Shown here: piece by piece, positions 49,217-57,846 of the stretch
Numbering within the stretch: the first letter of the stretch is position 1
Layout of the letters: the number at the start of each line of letters is the position of its first letter
NCBI GenBank assembly: GCA_001839685.1
Contig: MLAK01000145.1
Coordinates: 17,216-81,215 of the forward strand
Length of the DNA stretch: 64,000 nucleotides
DNA from: Tritrichomonas foetus
Taxonomy: Eukaryota > Parabasalia > Tritrichomonadida > Tritrichomonadidae
Direction: 5' to 3'
Program-made: the position numbers and the translations under genes
Notes under the pieces: generated by a model
Told to the model about the DNA's origin: nothing
What the model saw: only the letters and a program-made list of their open reading frames with translations
The model's database searches: none

Positions 49217-50524
49217 TTAGATATCAACAATTGGTAAAGTTCCAGGGGGCAAAACAACGGCTTCTTTAGGTACTTTTCCACCAAAAGGTCCATTTCTTAT
49301 GGTTTCTTTAACCTGGAATATTTCGCGAATATAATTTGACCATCCCATACATTCATTTTCATAGTCACTATTACATTTTCTCATCAGCTTAGTGAAATCA
49401 TGTAGATGACCTTTAAACATATTTAATTCATCTTCAAAGATAAAAGCTTCCACAATTTTTTCTCTTATATCAATCTTTAGAAAAAGTTCATCATCCTTTT
49501 CCGCAATTGCCTCAAAAAGTTTCAAACATGAACAATGTAAAATGGAATGGTATGGATGCAAAAACATTCTCATGAAGAGATTTTTAGCTACATCATAAAT
49601 GCACTGAGGTAATTCTTCAATTGCTGGGATAACACCAACCAAAAGTTCGCATGCTGGATGCTTTGCTAGATTAAATGGTTCTTTTTGAATAAAACATGAA
49701 ATGTCATCAGCTTTTTGAATTATGTATTCAAAAACTGGGAAATCGTCTTCTTCATAACTTTCATCAATATCTGAACAAACTTTGCATAATTCTAAAAGCA
49801 AATTGAATGCTTTATGAGAAACATGCACGTCTTTATTAAGAATAGCCAAATCAAAAATTATATCTAACGATTTAATATCCAAAATTTCATCTAATATGAC
49901 AGAATCCAATTTAATATTGCTTACAACATTTGTCAAAAGTAGTAGCATCTTTGTCGGATGAATTTTAGTATTTTCTAATATTTTTTTTGTAAATTTGCAA
50001 TCTTCCAAAAATTCATACACAAGACATTGACCACTTTCTGTCAGAAAATATAATAAAGAAAAAATAGAATTATTATCAATATGATTGAAAAGTTTGTCCA
50101 ATAATTGCTGCTTCTCTGGAAAACTTTTAATAACAAATCCATTCGAATTTTTAATCTGTGATTCGAAAATTGCGCTGAATGAAATGAGGCCACACTTGGT
50201 CTTTGTTTCAACTCGAGAAATAAAAGTATTCATTTTCAATAGAAATTGGCGATTTGAAGATAATATTGTGCCAAAAGCGGGAGATTTGTAGCATAAAATC
50301 GTTAGGCAAAATTTCTGGATTGATGGGCTGTCGTACTCCTTTTCGTAAAGCGCAATATCTGTGATTTCTGAAAGATGAGACATTATCCAGTTAATTAAGG
50401 GCGGAAACTGTTTCCTGAAGGCCAAAATTGTATTTGATGCGTTTGAAAGGTCGTTTAATATCGATGAGGATTCGTTAAGAATGCTGACTAAATTATCAAA
50501 GCTTTCGCCTGTGAAGTTATCCAT
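49217..50524 (-). CDS. SAPS-domain protein (PP6/Sit4 phosphatase regulatory subunit-like)
   Basis: 435 residues from a true ATG, all helical. Several segments line up with the SAPS domain of PP6 regulatory subunits: an early acidic helix and LINWIMSHL segment (where the family has a phosphatase-contacting helix and a YI motif), SIQKFCLTILCYKSPAFGTIL, LLDKLFNHIDNNSIFSLLYFLTE (family: KHIGTSALMDLLLRLV), and near the end SILHCSCLKLFEAI followed by MFKGHLHDFTKLMRKC, like the GHL-containing helix of SAPS proteins. These subunits direct type 2A-like phosphatases in cell-cycle and nutrient control. The family's long acidic tail is missing, giving a compact version. A weaker second relative lies at 62177-63424. 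Confidence 0.7.
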   Translation of the reverse strand: MDNFTGESFDNLVSILNESSSILNDLSNASNTILAFRKQFPPLINWIMSHLSEITDIALYEKEYDSPSIQKFCLTILCYKSPAFGTILSSNRQFLLKMNTFISRVETKTKCGLISFSAIFESQIKNSNGFVIKSFPEKQQLLDKLFNHIDNNSIFSLLYFLTESGQCLVYEFLEDCKFTKKILENTKIHPTKMLLLLTNVVSNIKLDSVILDEILDIKSLDIIFDLAILNKDVHVSHKAFNLLLELCKVCSDIDESYEEDDFPVFEYIIQKADDISCFIQKEPFNLAKHPACELLVGVIPAIEELPQCIYDVAKNLFMRMFLHPYHSILHCSCLKLFEAIAEKDDELFLKIDIREKIVEAFIFEDELNMFKGHLHDFTKLMRKCNSDYENECMGWSNYIREIFQVKETIRNGPFGGKVPKEAVVLPPGTLPIVDI

Positions 50525-50960
50525 TTAAAGATAACGATCATTTTACATTGAAAAAGTCAAAATTCTGAAAGTGAATATTTCTCCAAAAACAGTTCATCTG
50601 AATGATCACTCATAAATAATTCGTTGATTGGTTTCTAAAAAGGTAATAAAATGAAAAAATCTAATTGATTTTCATCTACTAGAAAATAAAGGTTTATGAT
50701 AAAAATAATTTTGCCTTATGAATTTCTTTATTTCTAGAAAAAACAATCAGTTATACATTAATATTGGATTTTGAATAGATTTACAAATCGAAGAACCATT
50801 AAATAATGGAATGACAAATCATGAAAAATTGGATGTTGAAAAGTTTAAATTAAAATATGAAAAAATTATTTCAAAGATAAAAAAAAGTGATACAAATTAT
50901 GAATGTGTTTAGTAGTTTACTGAGCTAAAAAAAAATGAATAATTTCAATTTTTTCTTTGT
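50525..50960. other. Intergenic, 436 bases
   Basis: AT-rich spacer between two minus-strand genes. No feature was seen. Confidence 0.55.
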
Positions 50961-51434
50961 TTAAATTGAGAGGCTTGATAAATAGGCTGGTGGGATAGTT
51001 GCAATAAGTTGAGTCAAAACGAGTGATGTGGCTGCTGGGAATGATGTGAAAAATATGTGGGAGCAGATGAAAAGGAGGAAAACATAGATGGCGTTATTGT
51101 AGAAAAGTGTGAACCAAAGTCCTTCTGATCCTTGGTAAGTACCTTTCATTTGGACGGAGCGTTGCTTCTTGATCCATCTGGCAACATTATGATAAGCGAA
51201 TGTAAGGGCAGCAGCACCAGCTAAATAACCAACGATAACATATGGAAGATCATTTTGGATCTCGAGGCCACGAACTGAAGTGTAGAGGAGGATTGAGAGA
51301 AGGCTTGTGAGCAAGGCAAACGGTAAGTACTTTAAAGCATCAAAGCTTGATGGGCGCTTTGTAGGAGAAATACCTGCAAAGGCTGCTTCTTCATCTTCTG
51401 GAGTGTTTGCAGTTTGTCTGGTATTACGAGACAT
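50961..51434 (-). CDS. SSR3: Translocon-associated protein gamma subunit (TRAP-gamma)
   Basis: 157 residues with four hydrophobic spans in two pairs separated by a short basic cytosolic loop. Diagnostic stretches are LTFAYHNVARWIKKQR (family: AFAYKNVK) and FTLFYNNAIYVFLLF (family: FSIFYNNTLF), then a final span ending near SLSI. TRAP-gamma is the multi-spanning subunit of the complex beside the Sec61 channel that helps insert and translocate secretory proteins at the ER. The cytosolic loop is shorter than in animals, which is usual for protists. The N-terminus (MSRNTRQTANTPEDEEA) is hydrophilic as in the family. The ATG is the first in frame. Confidence 0.88.
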   Translation of the reverse strand: MSRNTRQTANTPEDEEAAFAGISPTKRPSSFDALKYLPFALLTSLLSILLYTSVRGLEIQNDLPYVIVGYLAGAAALTFAYHNVARWIKKQRSVQMKGTYQGSEGLWFTLFYNNAIYVFLLFICSHIFFTSFPAATSLVLTQLIATIPPAYLSSLSI

Positions 51435-53296
51435 TTGTTTGGCCAGATGTTGACACTTTTTGAAGAAAAAGTTTTCATCGTCTTTCTTTCGAAATGAGAA
51501 ATAAAGTTCCCAAAAAGTTCATAAAAGGAAACAATTGAGCGCCAAAATCATGATTTCATTGATTGCAATGCATATTGTTTCATCCAAATATGTAACCAAA
51601 TATTTGGTTCACACTTTTCGAATAATAGTTTTATTGAGTATAAATCTGAATAATTATTAATAAGTAGACTTTCAACATAATCTGAAATACATATTGCTTG
51701 AGATATTGTTTTCTACTTCCGATGAGTGTTCATCGTAAAAGGTCTTTGTGATATATATATTGAGTTATTTTTTTTGTATGTGTGCAGTATTAAATAAATT
51801 TTGAACTCATAATTTTTAATATTGGCAATTAATATCAAATCAATGGTCATTTCATTGATGAGAGTATACAAATATCTGGTAAAGTTGTTAAACTTCGGCT
51901 TTATTATGTTTAGAAGACCTTTTAAGAATGAATTTATGGAATATCACATATCTAAATTTCGTCATCAAATTGGAATTTCGAATGGAATAAATTTCATTAG
52001 TATATTCATATGATACAAACCAAATTTTACTAAGCATTGACAAATATTAGCTTGTTTGGTAAATCTTAATAATATTATCCGATAATTTGAAATTAAATTG
52101 AAGTTCATAATAGAATTGAATATATTTAACTAATTTTATATGTTTTCTACTAAGAATTCCTGTTTTTACCAATTTTAATCTCCATTTCTGGAAAATCGGA
52201 AGATAAATGAGGATTGCGCGAAATCATTGATTTTTAATATAATATGATATATTAAGTCTTAAAATACTCTCTTTCCCCTAAATGTATTTTTTTGATTCAA
52301 TTATATCAGGTCTGAATCTTGATAAAAATTGTTTTGAAAAAATACAATGTATAGATAATGACAAAATCTCATATAAATTCCTGAATAGCATATATTGTGC
52401 AATTCTATTCATATATTTTTCTGAATATTATCGAATTATCATGTTCGAGAAGTATAGTCAATCATATTGGATATCTGGCCAACGATAAACTATCAAAGTG
52501 ATTTATCATCATATAATCATTCCAAGGCAACTATATGTCTTGGAACCTCACCTCACAATTACTTTTCCGCATTTAATATCAAAAGTGTGAATAATTCATT
52601 CAATGATTTGTTAATATTATTCTACACAAACATTGTGTGCTTAGAAAGATTTAAATCTAAAAACAAATTCCAATACGTTTTTGAATTTTGAAATATCACA
52701 AAAATACCATACTTAAATTTGCGAAGCCCCCACAAACCATTCAAACCATTGAGAACATATTTAAAATAACACCGTCGTATTTCTCTATGTTGGCTGTGAA
52801 TGGCCTCACGCGTATACAGCTAATGGTATAGGTATGTTGGCGAGTATCGAATATTGAAATTCCCGGTTTCCAAAAGTGATCAGTTGACCAACTGTCGAAA
52901 TTTCCGTTTTTTTCAATACAATTTTTAGTGACGGTTTTTTTCGGCCAAATCTCGATATTTTTATGAAAAATTAATAATAGAAGTTGATTATTATGCAACC
53001 AATTCATTAAATATTCTACAGAAACATAGTCTCAAAAAAATGAATTGATATTTAATGTATTTAATTATTAAATACTATTTAACTTTACAATCATAACAAT
53101 TTTTTTCATATGATTTTTCATATGATTGTTTGGCGATAAAGTTAATTGATCAGAAAAAAAATTTTATAGAATATTCAATCAGAGCTAATCAAAATTGACA
53201 ATATGAATACAATCTCCCCATTCAATATTTGTGATAATTTCAGTTTGTCATATAATTCAACCAACAATTTATTTTTATTTTTCGTTGATCAGAAAA
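51435..53296. other. Divergent intergenic region, 1.9 kb
   Basis: Mostly AT-rich with no supported gene. A segment at about 52725-53000 is visibly less AT-rich and contains an 88-codon minus-strand frame; see findings. A tandem TTTTTCATATGA duplication lies near 53105. Confidence 0.5.
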
Positions 53297-53929
53297 ATGT
53301 ATCCAGGTGGATCAAACTATGATATGACCAACCAGCAAGGAGCCGGACAGTGGATGCAAGGCCAGCCAGCTCAAGCCCCAACCCAGACAATCCCATCTCT
53401 CGACCAGGAAGAAGAAGGTGATACATCCCGCCGCCCAGCTAACGCCTTCATCTTGTATTCTCAGACCATGCGTTCAGTCGTTCGTCAAGAGAACCCATCG
53501 TTGACCAACACGGAAGTCTCCAAGCTTCTCGGAAAGATGTGGAAGGAGGTTCCTAATGAAACCAAATTACAGTACAAGCAGAAGGCCGCAGCTTCACAAG
53601 AAGAGTTCAAACGCCAACACCCAGACTACACCTATCGCAAGGCCAGGAGGAAGAGGGCCCTCAACGAATTACTCACCAAGAGCACACAAGGATATGGCGG
53701 ATTCGACCCACAGATGCAGATGTTTGCAGCTAATCCACAAATGATGGCATTCGGAATGCCGGGAATGGCCGGAGTACCAGGAATGCCAGGACAAATGCCT
53801 GGACAAATGCCAGGTGGAATCCCAGGAATGCCTGGACAAATGCAGCCTGGAATGACCCCAACAATGCCAGGACAGATGCAGCAAATGAACTATACTGGAA
53901 TGTCACAGGGACAACCTATGTATCAATAA
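53297..53929 (+). CDS. HMG-box protein with Met/Pro/Gly/Gln-rich tail
   Basis: 210 residues from the ATG at 53297; the open frame begins at a GTG 22 codons earlier, which I discard. Residues about 45-115 form one HMG box of the sequence-specific type: RRPANAFILYSQ at the start, then GKMWKEVP and the YKQKA... helix. A basic extension (YRKARRKRALNELL) follows. The tail (about 150-195) has many (M/V)PG and MPGQ units, likely disordered. HMG boxes bend DNA. Single-box proteins may be transcription factors or chromatin proteins; this one is Tyr/Arg-rich like mating-type and SOX boxes. Codons end in C/G more often than in neighbours, as in PEPCK, suggesting high expression. Confidence 0.9.
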   Translation: MYPGGSNYDMTNQQGAGQWMQGQPAQAPTQTIPSLDQEEEGDTSRRPANAFILYSQTMRSVVRQENPSLTNTEVSKLLGKMWKEVPNETKLQYKQKAAASQEEFKRQHPDYTYRKARRKRALNELLTKSTQGYGGFDPQMQMFAANPQMMAFGMPGMAGVPGMPGQMPGQMPGGIPGMPGQMQPGMTPTMPGQMQQMNYTGMSQGQPMYQ

Positions 53930-54853
53930 AGAAGTCCATTTGCTCAAATTTATTTTCATTTTTTTTATTTATTTTTGGGATCTTATTTGGAATTTGACTA
54001 TAATATATACATAACAAGTGTGTTTAAGTATAGCTTTTCATTGTTTTTTCTTTATTTTGAAATAATTGAAATATTTTGTAAAAAAGTTATATGAATCCTG
54101 CCAAACTTATAATGGCAATCATTTTGATATATAAAATAAAAAGAAAATTATAAGTTTTCTGTGATCGAAATATCCATCTGGGTGAATTTAAATCAATCAC
54201 TTTTGTCTGCTTTTGAATAATCTCAATTCTTTTCAATAGAGATGACTTATAATATGTAATGAAATTTGGTTTCTTATATTTTTGGAAACATAAAACATTC
54301 AATTTTCTCAAATAGAAATGATTTATTCGAAAATTAACATTTTGACGAATCTTAACAAGTGAATATTATATGATTCAATAGAATATTAGAATTACATAAT
54401 TTATCAAGAGTGTAAGTATTTTAGATAGATTCTATTAACGAATTTGTGTCAAAAAATTCCACTTTTTCAATACTCCATTTGTTGGACATCTGATTGATAT
54501 TTGAAAGTGTGAGAAAAGTTTTATCAGAAAGCTTTTTGAAATGATTATCCTTAGTTTTTCATTTAAATGGGTCATATTTTTTACTTTTCTTTAGGGCTCG
54601 GAATTGTGGGACAAACCGCCAAAACTGTATGGTGAAATAATGAGTGAAATGGTCATTTTTAATGGCAAACAAAGAACTTTTTAGAGCCATAATTTTCTTT
54701 TCTTTCTTTTTTTTAAAAAACTTTTTGAAACAAAAACATTGATATGACATATTTCAAATGATACATTTGGCGAAAAAAAAAAAGAAATCTTTTTCATGAG
54801 TTATTTATTATATAAAAATTCATAACAAAAAAGAAAAATGGGTCTTCGACATT
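53930..54853. other. Convergent spacer, 920 bases
   Basis: AT-rich with homopolymer stretches near 54700-54790. No supported gene or RNA. Confidence 0.55.
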
Positions 54854-55582
54854 CTACTTCATTTCTTTCAACATTTCACGTGTTGCAGTTTCATCTCTAT
54901 TGCATGCAATATATGCTTGTGGGATTAGAAATTGATTAAATCCCTCTGATTTCAATTTTTCTAAGATTGCAAAATCTTCTTGAGTAAAGGTTTCAGCTGT
55001 ATCTTCCATTTTTGTTGTAGCTGGAGGATTTGCTGGTACCAATTTTGGTGCTCGTGTTCTTCGAGGGTGGCAGTTACAATTACGAGTGAATAAATTTGGG
55101 ATATTATCTGATAATAAATATTCGATTGCTCTGTCAACATTTCCGTAAGATGCCTGAAGTGCTTGCTGGCATTTTTCGTAAGGAAATCCGAGATCGGTAA
55201 GTATTGCTAATTGTGATATATTTAATGAAACCGGCGCGCTTTTTGGCTTGCTAATTCTGAATAAACATTTTGTCGGCTGAATTTCTGAGTAGGGGGTTGC
55301 GACAAAATTAGCTTTAACTTTGCTAGAACTTTTACCGCGTTTTTTATGCATGATGAAAGTTGGCGGGCCTTTTATTCCATGAATGGATTCTAATATTGTC
55401 GTGCTATTTTGAAGTTGCTGGTGCGGATTCGATCTCATTAAGGAGATATGGTTGACATCAATATTGGTTTCAGCAAAAATTTTAACTTTTAGATCATGAA
55501 TCGATTCGTTTGGTGACATTTCATATTTAGTTACCAATGATGAAGGATATCGTTTTACATATATGTCGATTTTTTGATCCAT
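54854..55582 (-). CDS. UBL-UBA ubiquitin-receptor protein (RAD23-like, reduced)
   Basis: 242 residues from the ATG at 55582 (MDQKIDIYVKR); the open frame begins at a TTG 22 codons earlier. Residues about 1-80 form a ubiquitin-like domain (strand, SIHDLKVKIFAE helix, then LQNSTTILESIHGIKGP as in ubiquitin's LEDGRTLSDYNI). A UBA domain follows (about 125-165, ILTDLGFPYEKCQQALQASYGNVDRAIEYLL), and a second UBA-like helix bundle ends the protein (about 200-242). UBL-UBA proteins ferry ubiquitinated substrates to the proteasome. The spacing between the two UBAs is only about 40 residues, with no room for the XPC-binding/STI1 domain of RAD23, so this may be a minimal RAD23 or a Dsk2-like relative. 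Confidence 0.72.
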   Translation of the reverse strand: MDQKIDIYVKRYPSSLVTKYEMSPNESIHDLKVKIFAETNIDVNHISLMRSNPHQQLQNSTTILESIHGIKGPPTFIMHKKRGKSSSKVKANFVATPYSEIQPTKCLFRISKPKSAPVSLNISQLAILTDLGFPYEKCQQALQASYGNVDRAIEYLLSDNIPNLFTRNCNCHPRRTRAPKLVPANPPATTKMEDTAETFTQEDFAILEKLKSEGFNQFLIPQAYIACNRDETATREMLKEMK

Positions 55583-55889
55583 TTGGAAACAAAATTTTGA
55601 TGTTGGAAAACTATTGGAATTACACTTTTTCCAAGAAAATGTTTTCAATTTTTTCCATTTTTTGAATATCTGGTCTTTTTATACTTTGAGATTTTCTTTG
55701 AAATAATTGATAGAAAAAACCATTAATATTGACTGGTTTATTGACGAAAATATTTTATCGAACTTTTATCCATATTTTCAAATTATTATATCAATATTTT
55801 GAATACAATGCAAATAAAATACTATTTACCGACGATAATTTCATCTATTTTCGAAGAGGTGAATTTATTTGGCGTAAAGCCATCATAAA
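55583..55889. other. Short divergent promoter region
   Basis: 307 bases between the UBL-UBA gene and the SMP-like gene. No recognisable motif. Confidence 0.5.
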
Positions 55890-57398
55890 ATGGTGTTTGA
55901 AAGCCTTTTAAACTTCATCGCTGGTGTTGTCATCGGTGCAATATTCTTCCTAATAATACTCTTGTTCTTGATTTGTACCCGTTGGTGCCTTCCAGTGCCT
56001 CGGAACCCCGTCGCCAAAAATATGAGTCCTGATAAAATGACAAAAGAAAACAAAGAAACAGCGAAATGGCTTTCCACAATTATTCATAGCGATTACATCC
56101 ATTCGTCACTTCAACTCAAGCTCGCCCAAAGTATCCAATACTCTTTCGACAAACTCATTACAGATGATATCAAAAAAACTGTCTCGAGCGTGAAAGTTGT
56201 CAAAACTAGTTTTCCAAATCCATCATTCACCACAGTCAAAACAGTAGACAGCGAAGGAACCATTGTTTCCACTCTTTCTATTGATTTCTCATCAGCTGTC
56301 ACTATTGACACAAAAATCACATTGGCTGCAACAAACAAAACCATTAAATCAGTCGCTACTGTTTCAACAGTTTCACCAACGGTTAGAATAACGATTCCTC
56401 ATGAAGTTGGATTAATCAAAATCGAATTTTTCAGTGGTGCAGATTCAAAAATTACCTTCCAATCAGAAGAAAACGTTTCTCAGTTGAAATCACTTGAAGC
56501 TGTTTTATCACAAGCCATCAAACACATCACTCTGGAATTTGATGTTGATACTGTTCCTGAAGAACCAACACAACCAGAATCACCAACAAAACCAGCTAAA
56601 ACAGAAAAAGAAGAAGTTCCTGTTATTGATGAACGTGGAATTAAATTAAACGATGAAGAAGACCAAGCTTCTCCAAATCAACAACAATCTTCAAAGCCAG
56701 CATCACCTAAAGCATCACCATCACCAAAATCTGATAATGTTCAACCAAAACAACCATCACCAAAACAACCACAACCATCTCAATCTGAATCTGTGAAAGT
56801 TGAAAATGTTACCAACCAAACTCAAAATGCGAAAGAAAACTCATCATCAAGTAGTGATTCTTCAGATGATGAAGAAGTTGTTACAAGCTCGATTAGTATG
56901 ACTCGCCGTACAATTCTTGTTAATGATGAAAATGGTCAAGCCAGCCAATCAACTCGTCAAGTTTCTCCAGTTCAAAATGGCACATTTACACAAATCGTTC
57001 AAAGCGCCGACGGTCAATCGCTTTCAGCAGTTCGAACATCTTCAAATCACGAGCAAAGCTCATCTCAAAACCAGAACCATAGCGTCGTTGAAGCAGAAGA
57101 TGGTTCGAAATTAACAAATGTTTACGCACAAGCAAGTTCGCACGTCAGAGACGAAGCTAATCTTCATGCAGTTCATGCAGAAGAAGGTGAAAATTACAGA
57201 ATGATGATGCAATTAAAAGCATCACAAATGCATCAAGAAGATCATGATGTTCAACATAATACTTCTGTCCAAGAGGACGAAAACGGAATTTTAATCACCC
57301 ATGAAACAATCATGACAACAACAATCGAACATGTTGAAGAAACACATGTACAAACTGTTATTCAACAACAAGTGACATCATCACAACTTCCTCAATAA
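55890..57398 (+). CDS. N-terminally anchored SMP-like lipid-transfer candidate
   Basis: 502 residues. One membrane anchor (about 8-31) is followed by CTRWCLPVPRNPVAKN, then a mixed alpha/beta domain (about 50-215) that begins ETAKWLSTIIHS and contains helix LQLKLAQSIQYSFDKLI and long amphipathic strands. This opening (Trp-Leu after a short linker, then helix and strands) resembles SMP domains of ER-contact-site lipid carriers such as TEX2 and tricalbins. The remaining half is Ser/Pro/Lys/Gln-rich and acidic (SSSSSDSSDDEE) with a Thr/Gln/Glu-rich tail, likely disordered. I infer an ER protein at membrane contacts; the similarity is structural in feel, not a firm motif match. The ATG is the first in frame. 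Confidence 0.5.
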   Translation: MVFESLLNFIAGVVIGAIFFLIILLFLICTRWCLPVPRNPVAKNMSPDKMTKENKETAKWLSTIIHSDYIHSSLQLKLAQSIQYSFDKLITDDIKKTVSSVKVVKTSFPNPSFTTVKTVDSEGTIVSTLSIDFSSAVTIDTKITLAATNKTIKSVATVSTVSPTVRITIPHEVGLIKIEFFSGADSKITFQSEENVSQLKSLEAVLSQAIKHITLEFDVDTVPEEPTQPESPTKPAKTEKEEVPVIDERGIKLNDEEDQASPNQQQSSKPASPKASPSPKSDNVQPKQPSPKQPQPSQSESVKVENVTNQTQNAKENSSSSSDSSDDEEVVTSSISMTRRTILVNDENGQASQSTRQVSPVQNGTFTQIVQSADGQSLSAVRTSSNHEQSSSQNQNHSVVEAEDGSKLTNVYAQASSHVRDEANLHAVHAEEGENYRMMMQLKASQMHQEDHDVQHNTSVQEDENGILITHETIMTTTIEHVEETHVQTVIQQQVTSSQLPQ

Positions 57399-57846
57399 TT
57401 ACATCAATAATTTTATCAATAGTATTTTCGAAAATATCATCTAAATTATACACATTTTACTTTGCATTCCTTTGTATTTTAAATTTTATTAATAGAAAAT
57501 GTTTCACTTTTTATCTTGTGATATTATTACATATAATACCAATATGTGGTGTAATTTGAAGGACATTCGAATAATATTTATGTTAAATTATTTAAAGAAA
57601 TTTAATAGATAAAGAAGAATAAAATGGCTAATGGTAAGTATGCATTTATTTTACCGAAGTAGGATAATGATGCTTTTTCTGTTTGACGAATTTTTTTTCT
57701 GGTGAAAAAAGATGATTTCGCGGTGGTTATTAGCATCGAAATTTGAATAAAAATAACAATATTTGAGAAAAACTTTATCGTCTTATTCATCGGTTGAAAT
57801 TTCTATTGATTTTTCAGTTTCTCTCAAAAAAAAAAATCTCGCTCGA
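57399..57846. other. Intergenic, 448 bases
   Basis: Spacer between two plus-strand genes ending in an A-rich run before the AP-3 ATG. The open frame of the next gene extends back to a TTG at 57763, but its extra 28 residues look like translated leader. Confidence 0.55.

Noticed and set aside
51774..51785. GTATGT...CAG segment resembling a trichomonad intron
   Set aside because: Only 12 bases long and not within any coding frame; the conserved 3' ACTAACACACAG motif was not found anywhere I looked.
57763..57846. 28-codon TTG-started extension of AP-3 beta
   Set aside because: Not ATG, composition of a leader, and the adaptin homology starts after the ATG at 57847.
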